Origin: DAOTEJ01 sp035454085
GTDB lineage: Bacteria; Pseudomonadota; Gammaproteobacteria; Burkholderiales; Burkholderiaceae_F
Direction: 5' to 3'
Assembly (NCBI GenBank): GCA_035454085.1
Contig: DAOTEJ010000110.1
Location: 1 to 6,813 of the forward strand
DNA length: 6,813 nt
Made by a program: the position numbers and the translations under genes. Shown here one piece after another: positions 1-5,170 of the stretch. The notes beneath the pieces were generated by a model, which was not told the origin of the DNA, ran no database searches, and saw only the letters and a list, made by a program, of their open reading frames with translations. Position 1 is the first letter of the stretch. Each line of letters begins with the position of its first letter.

Positions 1-666
1 GCGGCGGCGGCGCAGCGCGGCCAGTCCGGCCAGCCCCAGGCCCAGCAGCGCGAGGCCGGCGGGCTCGGGCACGGTGGTGCCGCCGTCGCGGCCCACGACC
101 ACGTGGATGGTGGAGTTCAGGAACTCCATGCCCTCGTTGTCGTACACGCGCAGCGCAAAGTCGTAGGTGCCCAGCGCGGCGGGATCGAAGCTGTAGCCCA
201 GGGCGGACTCGAGAAAGTCCATGCCCAGGTTCCAGGAGTCCTGATACAGGCTCAGACCCAGCAGGCTCTCGAGGGCGTTGAAGTCGATCGTCTTCTCGTT
301 CACGCCGGCGCTGGGGTCCACGTCGATCGTCAACGTGGTGCGGTAGTCCTGCAACTGGGCGGTGCCGTAGTTGAGGCTGAAGTCGAAGTTCCAGGTGGCG
401 TAGTTGCCGCCTGCGGGCGGAGTGCTGACGCCGGGCGCGGCGAAGTAGGTGTCGACGCCGTTGTTGGGCGCAATGCCCACGAAGCGCTCCTGCGCGCGCA
501 GGCCGATCTGCACGCCGCTGCCTTCGGCGACGTTGAAGCCGCCATTGGGCTGGCCACTGCCCACTGTCCAGGCGGGACTCACGGGGCCGAAGGTGTTGGC
601 CTGGGCGCCGGCGGCTGCGGCAATCAACAGGCTGGCCAGTGCAAGGCGGGGGGCGGTGAAGCGCAT
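1..666 (-). CDS. PEP-CTERM sorting domain-containing exported protein (3' end off the window)
   Basis: Reading the minus strand from ATG at 666-664 gives 222 codons with no stop before the edge. Residues 1-23 form a Sec signal peptide: basic start MRFTAPR, hydrophobic core LALASLLIAAAAG, likely cleavage after AQA. The body (about 24-195) is rich in Asn, Gly, Tyr and Thr, as expected for an extracellular beta-type protein; I recognise no enzymatic domain. The C-terminus is a textbook PEP-CTERM tail: V199, PEP at 200-202, a Gly/Ala/Leu transmembrane stretch, then an Arg cluster (RRRR) at the edge, so the stop should be within a few codons outside. In this family an exosortase (XrtA/EpsH type) recognises the tail in the inner membrane and processes the protein for export, usually alongside exopolysaccharide. 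An SD-like GGAG lies 9 nt before the ATG. The exosortase is not in the window. The tail call is firm; the function of the body is unknown. Confidence 0.93.
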   Translation of the reverse strand, partial: MRFTAPRLALASLLIAAAAGAQANTFGPVSPAWTVGSGQPNGGFNVAEGSGVQIGLRAQERFVGIAPNNGVDTYFAAPGVSTPPAGGNYATWNFDFSLNYGTAQLQDYRTTLTIDVDPSAGVNEKTIDFNALESLLGLSLYQDSWNLGMDFLESALGYSFDPAALGTYDFALRVYDNEGMEFLNSTIHVVVGRDGGTTVPEPAGLALLGLGLAGLAALRRRR

Positions 667-704
667 TTCCAGTTTCTCCGATCGAAGCGAGGTAACTGCG
701 GTGT

Positions 705-720
705 TGCAGGAACTGTGCCC
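705..720 (-). promoter_or_regulatory. Sigma-54 (RpoN) -24/-12 promoter for the PEP-CTERM gene
   Basis: On the minus strand the sequence is GGGCACAGTTCCTGCA. Aligned to the RpoN consensus TGGCACG-N4-TTGCW it keeps the invariant GG and GC at the required spacing and differs at three positions (T to G, G to A, T to C). With -12 at about 706, transcription would start near 694, giving a leader of roughly 28 nt that contains the GGAG ribosome site before the ATG at 666. Known background: PEP-CTERM genes of exopolysaccharide-linked exosortase systems are often controlled by sigma-54 with the PrsK/PrsR two-component pair. That makes this match more than a chance one, but no transcript start is shown here. 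Confidence 0.72.
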
Positions 721-802
721 GTTTTGGGATTCCGCGTCGCATCAACGACTTGCGCTCCGCCAATTCGCCGCCCTGAGCGCATTCGTAAAAAATCTCGACG
801 CG

Positions 803-827
803 CGGCCGAGCGCTGAAGCCTCGGCCG
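803..827. promoter_or_regulatory. Inverted repeat, candidate enhancer-binding site upstream of the sigma-54 promoter
   Basis: CGGCCGAG (803-810) and CTCGGCCG (820-827) are perfect 8-bp inverted arms around a 9-bp centre. The element is about 109-133 bp upstream of the predicted start near 694, within the usual range for sigma-54 enhancer-binding proteins. A short A-run (787-792) lies between it and the promoter. The arms are GC-only apart from one position, so chance similarity in this genome is a real possibility, and a plain hairpin is an alternative. Confidence 0.3.
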
Positions 828-943
828 GTGGGCGCCCTGCCGCGCCCGCGCGCGCCGACGTGTGGTGGGACAGCGGTGAGCAGACGTCGTGGCGGCGGTG
901 CCGCTTTGAGCAACCGCACGCGCGGGCGCAGGCAGGCGACGCC

Positions 944-971
944 CACAATCGGCCCACCTTCACGCAAGGAG
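944..971 (+). promoter_or_regulatory. Possible -10 box and Shine-Dalgarno of the muramidase gene
   Basis: CACAAT at 944-949 matches four of six positions of TATAAT, but no recognisable -35 sits 16-18 bp upstream. The ribosome site AAGGAG at 966-971, 6 nt before the ATG at 978, is strong and fixes the start. Confidence is high for the ribosome site and low for the promoter. Confidence 0.4.
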
Positions 972-977
972 CCCGCC

Positions 978-1977
978 ATGCCCATCAGCGACCGTGCACT
1001 GCGCCTGATCATCGACTTCGAGGGCATCAACCAGCCGGGCCAGTGGCCGGGCGCGTCCTCGGGCATCACCCTGGGCTACGGCTACGACCTCGGCCACGTG
1101 ACGCCCGAGCAGTTCGAGCGCGACTGGGGCGCCTGCTTCACGCCCGAGCAGAAGGCGCGGCTGCGCGGCGCGATCGGCAAGACCGGCACGGCGGCGGCAG
1201 CGCTGGCGCCGCGGCTGGCCGACATCAAGTGCAATCGCGCCGATTCGGCCCGGGTGCTCAACGAGGTCTCGATCCCCGACTACCTGGAGCGCACGCGCGC
1301 CGCCTTCCCGGGCGTCGACGCGCTGCCGGCCGACGCGCAGGGCGCGCTGGTGTCGCTGGTCTACAACCGCGGCCCGGGCATGACGGGCGAGAGCCGCCGC
1401 GAGATGCGCACGATTCGCGAGCTCGTGCCGCTGGGCGACCTGGCGGGCATCGCCCGCGCCCTGCGCGAGATGAAGCGCCTGTGGGAGGGCAAGGGGCTGG
1501 CCGGCCTGCTGCGCCGGCGCGACGCCGAGGCGAGCCTGATCGAGGCTGCGTTGGCGCCCGTGGCGCGCGGCATGCGCCGTGCCCCGGCGCCCGTGGTGCT
1601 NNNNNNNNNNNNNNNNNNNNNNNNNNNNNNNNNNNNNNNNNNNNNNNNNNNNNNNNNNNNNNNNNNNNNNNNNNNNNNNNNNNNNNNNNNNNNNNNNNNN
1701 GAAGGTCGCTGCGAAGAAGGCCGTGGCCAAGAAGGCGGCTCCCAGGAAGCCCGCCGCCAAGAAGCCCGCCGCCAGGAAGGTCGCGGCAGGCAAGCGTGCG
1801 GCGCAGGGGCACGTGGCGGCCAGGTCGGCGGCGAAGAAGGCCGTGGTCAAGAAGGCGGTCGCCAGGAAGACCGCCACCAAGAAGTCCGCCGCTCGAGCGG
1901 CCGTCACGCACCACGTGGCGGCGCGCACGGCGTCGCGACGCGCGCCCGCAAAACGCGGCCTGATCCGGCGGCGCTGA
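978..1977 (+). CDS. Pesticin/T4-lysozyme-like muramidase domain protein with Ala/Lys/Arg-rich tail, interrupted by an assembly gap
   Basis: The start is ATG 978 with AAGGAG 6 nt upstream. Residues 1-200 resemble a lysozyme-fold muramidase: FEG with the likely catalytic Glu15, SGITLGYGYDLG at 28-39 supplying Thr31 and Asp37, GALVSLVYNRG at 122-132 (the helix equivalent to AALVSFxxN in family 24 lysozymes), and RRRDAEASLI near 179-188. The Glu/Thr/Asp pattern, with Asp six residues after Thr, resembles pesticin's catalytic set, so peptidoglycan cleavage is inferred. After the 100-N gap, 91 codons (1702-1974) encode a tail of about one third Lys/Arg with no Asp or Glu, rich in AAKK-type units and ending IRRR-stop, like histone-H1-like tails of betaproteobacteria. 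The two parts are in different frames across the nominal gap; they join in frame if the true gap length is a multiple of three. No signal peptide is visible. Two separate genes remain possible. Confidence 0.72.
1601..1700. other. Assembly gap (100 N), true length unknown
   Basis: Exactly 100 N, the usual placeholder for a gap of unknown size. The flanking sequences show no end-to-end overlap (left ends CCGTGGTGCT, right begins GAAGGTCGCT), so real sequence is probably missing. The right side starts directly inside a repetitive Lys/Ala-coding stretch, a plausible reason for the assembly break. Confidence 0.9.
1711..1890 (+). repeat. Imperfect 120-bp-spaced direct repeat in the basic tail
   Basis: The 60 bp at 1711-1770 and the 60 bp at 1831-1890 both begin GCGAAGAAGGCCGTGG and match at about 53 of 60 positions by eye, an offset of 120 bp (40 codons). 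They encode AKKAV-type units of the Ala/Lys/Arg tail. The intervening 60 bp is related in composition but not a clear copy. The repeat probably extends leftward into the gap. Confidence 0.65.
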
Positions 1978-2030
1978 GTCGGTGCCCCGCGGGGCGCGGG
2001 GCGGGGGCGGCGGTCCACGGGCCGCGCCCC

Positions 2031-2036
2031 TAGAAT
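2031..2036 (+). promoter_or_regulatory. -10 box TAGAAT for the terB-like operon, probable leaderless transcript
   Basis: TAGAAT matches TATAAT at five of six positions and stands out in extremely GC-rich sequence. It ends 7 nt before the ATG at 2044, so transcription would begin at or within a base or two of that codon, giving a leaderless or nearly leaderless mRNA. No SD-like sequence precedes the ATG, which agrees. No clear -35 is visible. The in-frame ATG at 2035 lies inside the -10 box and so is an unlikely start. Confidence 0.5.
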
Positions 2037-2043
2037 GGCGCCC

Positions 2044-2496
2044 ATGCTGAAGACCATCCGCGACTTTTTCGAGCAGCGCGTGGCCCCCGCGCGCGAGGCC
2101 GGCCCCAGCCTGGAGCTGGCCACCGCCGCCCTGCTCGCCGAGACCCTGCGCGCCGACCCCGAGGTCACCGAGTCCGAGCGCGCCGCCGCGCACGCGGCAA
2201 TGCGCGAGAAGTTCGGCCTCGGCGAGGACGACGCCGCGCGCCTCGTCGCCCTGGCCGAGGAGGAAGTGGCCCAGGCGAACGACCGCTTCCAGTTCACCTC
2301 GCTGATCAACGCGCAGTTCACGCAGGAACAGAAGATCCGCGTGGTCGAGCTCATGTGGCGCGTGGCCTACGCCGACGCCACGCTCAGCGCGCACGAGCAG
2401 CACGTGATCCGCAAGATTGCCGAGCTGCTGCACGTGCCTCATGGCGACTACATCCACGCCAAGATGCGCGCGCGCAGCGCCGCCGGCCTCGAGTGA
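2044..2496 (+). CDS. TerB-like (tellurite resistance TerB family) protein
   Basis: A 150-residue, mostly alpha-helical acidic protein without signal peptide. It carries the two paired acidic segments typical of TerB-like domains: LRADPEVTESER at about 35-46 and AYADATLSAHEQHVIRKIAELL at about 108-129, each a helix, an acidic loop that can hold a metal ion, and another helix. The length is about that of stand-alone TerB-like proteins. TerB domains are known as metal-binding modules in stress systems often linked to the membrane; a tellurite phenotype does not follow from the domain alone. I chose ATG 2044 over the in-frame ATG 2035 because the latter overlaps the -10 box. The stop overlaps the GTG of the next gene (GTGA), so translation is probably coupled. 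No other ter genes are nearby. Confidence 0.85.
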   Translation: MLKTIRDFFEQRVAPAREAGPSLELATAALLAETLRADPEVTESERAAAHAAMREKFGLGEDDAARLVALAEEEVAQANDRFQFTSLINAQFTQEQKIRVVELMWRVAYADATLSAHEQHVIRKIAELLHVPHGDYIHAKMRARSAAGLE

Positions 2497-2876
2497 GCGC
2501 GGCGCTGCCGCCGCTGCTGCTGATCCAGTCGGCGGTCGCGGCCGTCTGGTTCTACGAGGGCTTCTGGTGCAAGGTGCTGGGCCGCTCGCAGCACGAGTTC
2601 GAGGTGGTGGCGCAGACGCCGGGCCTGTCGCGCGCGACCTCGGCGCTGCTGCTGCGCCTGCTGGGCGTGGTCGAGACGACGATCGCGCTGTGGGTGCTCT
2701 CGGGCTGGCAGCCGATCGCCTGCGCCATCGCGCAGACCGTGCTGCTGATCGGGCTCAACAGCGGCGGCATCGCCTTCTCGCGCCACCTGATTCCCGACCC
2801 GGCCGGCATGGTGATCAAGAACGCGGCCTTCCTCGTGCTCGCCTGGGTGGCGGCCGGTCTGGCCGCGGCCGCATGA
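2493..2876 (+). CDS. DoxX-like family integral membrane protein
   Basis: 127 residues from a GTG start at 2493 that overlaps the preceding stop by GTGA; no ATG start is usable in this frame near the junction. Four hydrophobic segments are visible at roughly 5-22, 50-70, 74-95 and 106-126. Family-like marks are FYEGFWCKVLG (20-30) in the first helix and loop, LRLLGVVET (54-62), and a late PDPAGMVIKNAAFLVLAW (101-118). These match the small four-helix DoxX-like group (DoxX_3 type), whose biochemical role is poorly defined; members often sit beside oxidoreductases or transferases. Here it lies between a TerB-like gene and a DUF3419 transferase gene. The stop TGA at 2874-2876 is within the 19-bp sequence repeated on both sides of the following gap, so its C-terminus is intact. 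Confidence 0.8.
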   Translation: MSAALPPLLLIQSAVAAVWFYEGFWCKVLGRSQHEFEVVAQTPGLSRATSALLLRLLGVVETTIALWVLSGWQPIACAIAQTVLLIGLNSGGIAFSRHLIPDPAGMVIKNAAFLVLAWVAAGLAAAA

Positions 2877-2887
2877 GGTCCGCATGA
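2869..2887 (+). repeat. 19-bp contig-end overlap, left copy
   Basis: The left contig ends CCGCATGAGGTCCGCATGA and the right contig begins with the identical 19 bases (2988-3006). The sequence contains the 8-mer CCGCATGA twice, 11 bp apart. Joining the copies gives stop TGA, then GGTCCGC, then ATG, with GAGG as ribosome site 5 nt before the start. Confidence 0.9.
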
Positions 2888-2987
2888 NNNNNNNNNNNNN
2901 NNNNNNNNNNNNNNNNNNNNNNNNNNNNNNNNNNNNNNNNNNNNNNNNNNNNNNNNNNNNNNNNNNNNNNNNNNNNNNNNNNNNNNN
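2888..2987. other. Assembly gap (100 N), probably spurious
   Basis: A placeholder of exactly 100 N between contig ends that overlap by a perfect 19 bp. The simplest reading is that nothing is missing and the true genome is 119 bp shorter here. Extra copies of an 11-bp unit (CCGCATGAGGT) in the gap are the alternative. Confidence 0.85.
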
Positions 2988-3006
2988 CCGCATGAGGTCC
3001 GCATGA
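2988..3006 (+). repeat. 19-bp contig-end overlap, right copy
   Basis: Identical to 2869-2887. Its last four bases, ATGA, include the start codon of the DUF3419 gene at 3003. Confidence 0.9.
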
Positions 3007-3956
3007 ACGCGCCGCACGAGCCGCCTTCATCCGGGGCCGGGCCCGACGCACAGAGCGGCGCCGCGGGCAGCGGCCAGACCGAATGGGAGCGCGGCCGCTT
3101 TGCCGGCCAGGGCGCGCGCCGCGTGCTGTTTGGCGCGATGTACGAGGACAGCGCGATCGAGCGCTCGGTGTTCGCGCCGGGCGGGCGGGTGTTCTGCATC
3201 GCCTCCTCGGGCGACACGGCCTTTGCGCTGTCGGCCGCGCACGCGGTGCTGGCGGTGGACATCAACCCCGTGCAGCTGGCCTATGCGCAGGCGCGCGCGG
3301 CGGGCGCGCCGCGCGTCACCGGCACCGCCGAGCACGTGATGGCGCTGGGGCGCAGTGCCATGCGCCTGGCGGGCTGGTCGCGCGCGCGCATCGAGGCCTT
3401 CCTCGCCTTCACCGACTGCGGCGCGCAGCTCAATTACTGGCACACGCACCTCGACACGCGGCGCTTCCGCCTGGCCAACGACGCGCTGCTGTCGGTGTCG
3501 GCGCTCAAGGCGGTGTATTCCTCGGGGCTGCTCGCCAGCCTGCCCGACCACTTTGGCCGCGTGCTGCGGGCGCGCCTGGAGCGCTGCTTCGCGCGCCACC
3601 CCAACGCGCTCAACCCCTATGCGCGGCTGCTGTTCGCGGGCGAGGCCGACGCGCGCCTGCCGCAGCGCCCCGCGGGCGAGGTGCAGTGGGTCGAGGGCGA
3701 CGCCGCCGGCGTGCTCGAGGCCGAGCCTGCCGCGAGCATCGCGGGCTTCACGCTCTCGAACATCCTCGACGGCGCCACGCCGGCCTACCGCGCGCGCCTG
3801 GCGGCGGCGGTGCGGCGCGCCGCCGCGCCGGGGGCGATGCTGGTGCTGCGCAGCTTCGGCGAGCCGCCGGCCAATCTGGCGGGCAACCGCGCTGCCGACG
3901 ACCGCTCCATGCTGTGGGGCGTGGTCGAGGTGCGCCTGGCGGCCACCTGGACCTGA
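3003..3956 (+). CDS. DUF3419 family protein, BtaA-like SAM-dependent 3-amino-3-carboxypropyl transferase homologue
   Basis: 317 residues, cytosolic, with a low-complexity Pro/Gly/Ala N-terminus (1-25). LFGAMYEDSAIE (42-53) is the family's conserved entry motif. RVFCIASSGDTAFAL (62-76) is the glycine-containing SAM loop, with Asp86 in AVDINPVQ as the expected acidic ribose contact. Later marks are SNILDG (252-257), VLRSFGEPP (281-289) and a terminal RSMLWG (301-306). The best-studied relative, BtaA, moves the 3-amino-3-carboxypropyl group of SAM onto diacylglycerol in betaine-lipid synthesis. This protein is shorter than BtaA as I remember it and no BtaB methyltransferase adjoins it, so the substrate is unproven. 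The start is 7 bp after the doxX-like stop once the false gap is closed, with GAGG as the ribosome site, so it belongs to the terB-doxX unit. Confidence 0.78.
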   Translation: MNAPHEPPSSGAGPDAQSGAAGSGQTEWERGRFAGQGARRVLFGAMYEDSAIERSVFAPGGRVFCIASSGDTAFALSAAHAVLAVDINPVQLAYAQARAAGAPRVTGTAEHVMALGRSAMRLAGWSRARIEAFLAFTDCGAQLNYWHTHLDTRRFRLANDALLSVSALKAVYSSGLLASLPDHFGRVLRARLERCFARHPNALNPYARLLFAGEADARLPQRPAGEVQWVEGDAAGVLEAEPAASIAGFTLSNILDGATPAYRARLAAAVRRAAAPGAMLVLRSFGEPPANLAGNRAADDRSMLWGVVEVRLAATWT

Positions 3957-3995
3957 GCGCGCGCTCGCGCTGAGCGCCCGCGCGGCGCCGGCCAG

Positions 3996-4020
3996 GGGCA
4001 CAACGGGCACAACGGGCACA
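3996..4020 (+). repeat. 9-bp tandem repeat GGGCACAAC, 2.8 copies
   Basis: GGGCACAAC occurs at 3996-4004 and 4005-4013 and as a 7-base partial copy at 4014-4020. It lies in the 152-bp space between the DUF3419 and nuclease-fold genes, which I read as non-coding. Its purpose is unknown; it may be a simple slippage repeat. Confidence 0.85.
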
Positions 4021-4074
4021 GACCCCGCACGCGCGGCATGACAGCGCGGGCCGCTCTGACCACACTGACCCTGA

Positions 4075-4090
4075 GCCTGCGTCCGCAGGC
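4075..4090 (+). promoter_or_regulatory. Small hairpin in the leader of the nuclease-fold gene
   Basis: GCCTGC (4075-4080) pairs with GCAGGC (4085-4090) around the 4-base loop GTCC. It ends 4 bases before the GAGGGAGAG ribosome site at 4095-4103, so it could affect initiation. It has no T-run and is not a terminator. A 6-bp stem is weak evidence in GC-rich DNA. Confidence 0.3.
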
Positions 4091-4108
4091 GTTCGAGGGA
4101 GAGCATTC

Positions 4109-5170
4109 ATGGTCACGCGCAGGTCCAGCGCCACGCCCCAGGCGCGCAACGTGGTGGTGGCGGACAACGACGGCTATTCCTTCGCGGTGGACGACCTGGT
4201 GCCGCAGCAGTACCGCGGCACCGACCGCTACCTCGACGTGATCCAGTGGAATCTCGAGTGGTTCGGGGCCTCCAAGAGCACCGAGTGGGACAAGACCCGC
4301 TGGAATCTGGTGGTGGGCATCCTCGAGAAGCTCAACGCCGATCTGTTCGTGTTCCAGGAGGTGGCCGGCCCCACCGAGACGCGCTCGGGCGTGATCGACG
4401 CGGTGGCCGCCGAGCTCACCGCGCGCGGCGCGGGCGAGTACGTGGTCGACTACACCCGCGCCGGCGGCGAGCAGCGCGTGGCCATGATGTGGGACCGCCA
4501 GTGGCTGCGCGCCAAGAGCGAGGTGGCCGAGCTCTTCAAGCGCGGCGAGCACAAGCTGGGCGACGGCAGCGACGCCTTTGCCGGGCGCACGCCGCTCTAC
4601 GGCTGGTTCACCGGCAAGCTGCCCACCGGCCCCAGCAGCCGCGCCGGGGGCAGCTTCGACTTCCAGATGCTGGGCGTGCACCTCAAGGCGATGGCCGACG
4701 GCGCGGCGCAGCGCGAGGAGTCGGCCAAGGTGCTGGCCAAGTGGATGCGCAAGGACGCGCCCAAGGTCGACGCCGACGTGCTGATCATGGGCGACTTCAA
4801 CGCGCCGCCGGGCGACGCCTGCTGGGCGCCCTTCCACAAGCTCGAGGACGAGGGCCGCGCGGGCTTTCGCAAGATCAACGATCCCTCGGACTTCTCGTAC
4901 CTGTGGCTCGACAACAAGAAGGACCGGTATCTCTCGCGCATCGACCTGACGGTGGCGAGCACCTCGTCGCAGACGCGGGTGGCGGGCACGCTGGCCAAGA
5001 CGGTGCGCTGGAAGCCGATCGAGGAGGTGATCGCCGCCACCCAGGGCAAGCTCACCGACCGGCAGGTCACGGCGCTGCTCAAGCAGATCAAGGACGCGAT
5101 CTCGGACCACCTGCCGGTGTTCAGCCGCTTCTACTTCACCAAGCCCGCGCGGCCCGCGCGTCCGCAATGA
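4109..5170 (+). CDS. Endonuclease/exonuclease/phosphatase (EEP) family protein
   Basis: 353 residues starting at ATG 4109, with GAGGGAGAG (4095-4103) as a strong ribosome site. The EEP fold motifs appear in order: IQWNLEWF with Asn48, LFVFQEV with the metal-binding Glu84, LGVHLKA with His191, IMGDFNAPPGD with Asp229 and Asn231, SRIDLTVAS with Asp279, and ISDHLPVFSRF with the catalytic Asp333-His334 pair. All expected active-site residues are therefore present, and a metal-dependent phosphodiester hydrolase is likely. The family includes DNA repair nucleases, phospholipases and inositol phosphatases, and the sequence does not settle which substrate is used. No signal peptide or membrane anchor is seen; the protein ends in a short basic Pro/Ala/Arg tail (KPARPARPQ). 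The stop overlaps the next start as ATGA, implying coupling with the acetyltransferase. Confidence 0.88.
   Translation: MVTRRSSATPQARNVVVADNDGYSFAVDDLVPQQYRGTDRYLDVIQWNLEWFGASKSTEWDKTRWNLVVGILEKLNADLFVFQEVAGPTETRSGVIDAVAAELTARGAGEYVVDYTRAGGEQRVAMMWDRQWLRAKSEVAELFKRGEHKLGDGSDAFAGRTPLYGWFTGKLPTGPSSRAGGSFDFQMLGVHLKAMADGAAQREESAKVLAKWMRKDAPKVDADVLIMGDFNAPPGDACWAPFHKLEDEGRAGFRKINDPSDFSYLWLDNKKDRYLSRIDLTVASTSSQTRVAGTLAKTVRWKPIEEVIAATQGKLTDRQVTALLKQIKDAISDHLPVFSRFYFTKPARPARPQ

Larger units (their letters stand above)
667..977. other. Divergent intergenic region between the PEP-CTERM and muramidase genes
   Basis: No convincing gene is present in these 311 bp. The left half (667-800) is visibly less GC-rich than the flanking genes and holds the minus-strand leader, the sigma-54 promoter and an A-run. 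The inverted repeat at 803-827 follows. The right half (830-977) returns to very high GC and carries a possible weak -10 box CACAAT (944-949) for the plus-strand muramidase gene, with no good -35 partner. Confidence 0.6.

Noticed and set aside
103..816. Plus-strand open frames opposite the PEP-CTERM gene
   Set aside because: The minus-strand reading has a signal peptide, a sorting tail, a ribosome site and a promoter; the plus-strand readings have none of these.
785..827. Inverted repeat 803-827 plus the T-run (787-792) read on the minus strand as an intrinsic terminator
   Set aside because: The T-run is separated from the stem by about 10 bases, and no minus-strand gene ends here.
978..1600. 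Phage endolysin in a prophage lysis cassette
   Set aside because: No holin, spanin, tail or integrase genes flank it, and the neighbours are ordinary chromosomal genes.
1984..2030. Palindrome GCCCCGCGGGGC (1984-1995) and a 9-bp inverted pair (1991-1999 with 2022-2030) as a terminator after the muramidase gene
   Set aside because: There is no T-run after either stem, and such pairs are common by chance at this GC content.
2044..2496. Tellurite resistance operon
   Set aside because: Only a TerB-like domain is present, with no terC, terD, terE or terZ nearby; TerB-like domains occur in many other contexts.
2869..3006. The 19-bp repeats flanking the second gap as target-site duplications of an insertion
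   Set aside because: The repeats sit exactly at the contig ends and collapse to a perfect operon junction, so assembly overlap is the simpler explanation.
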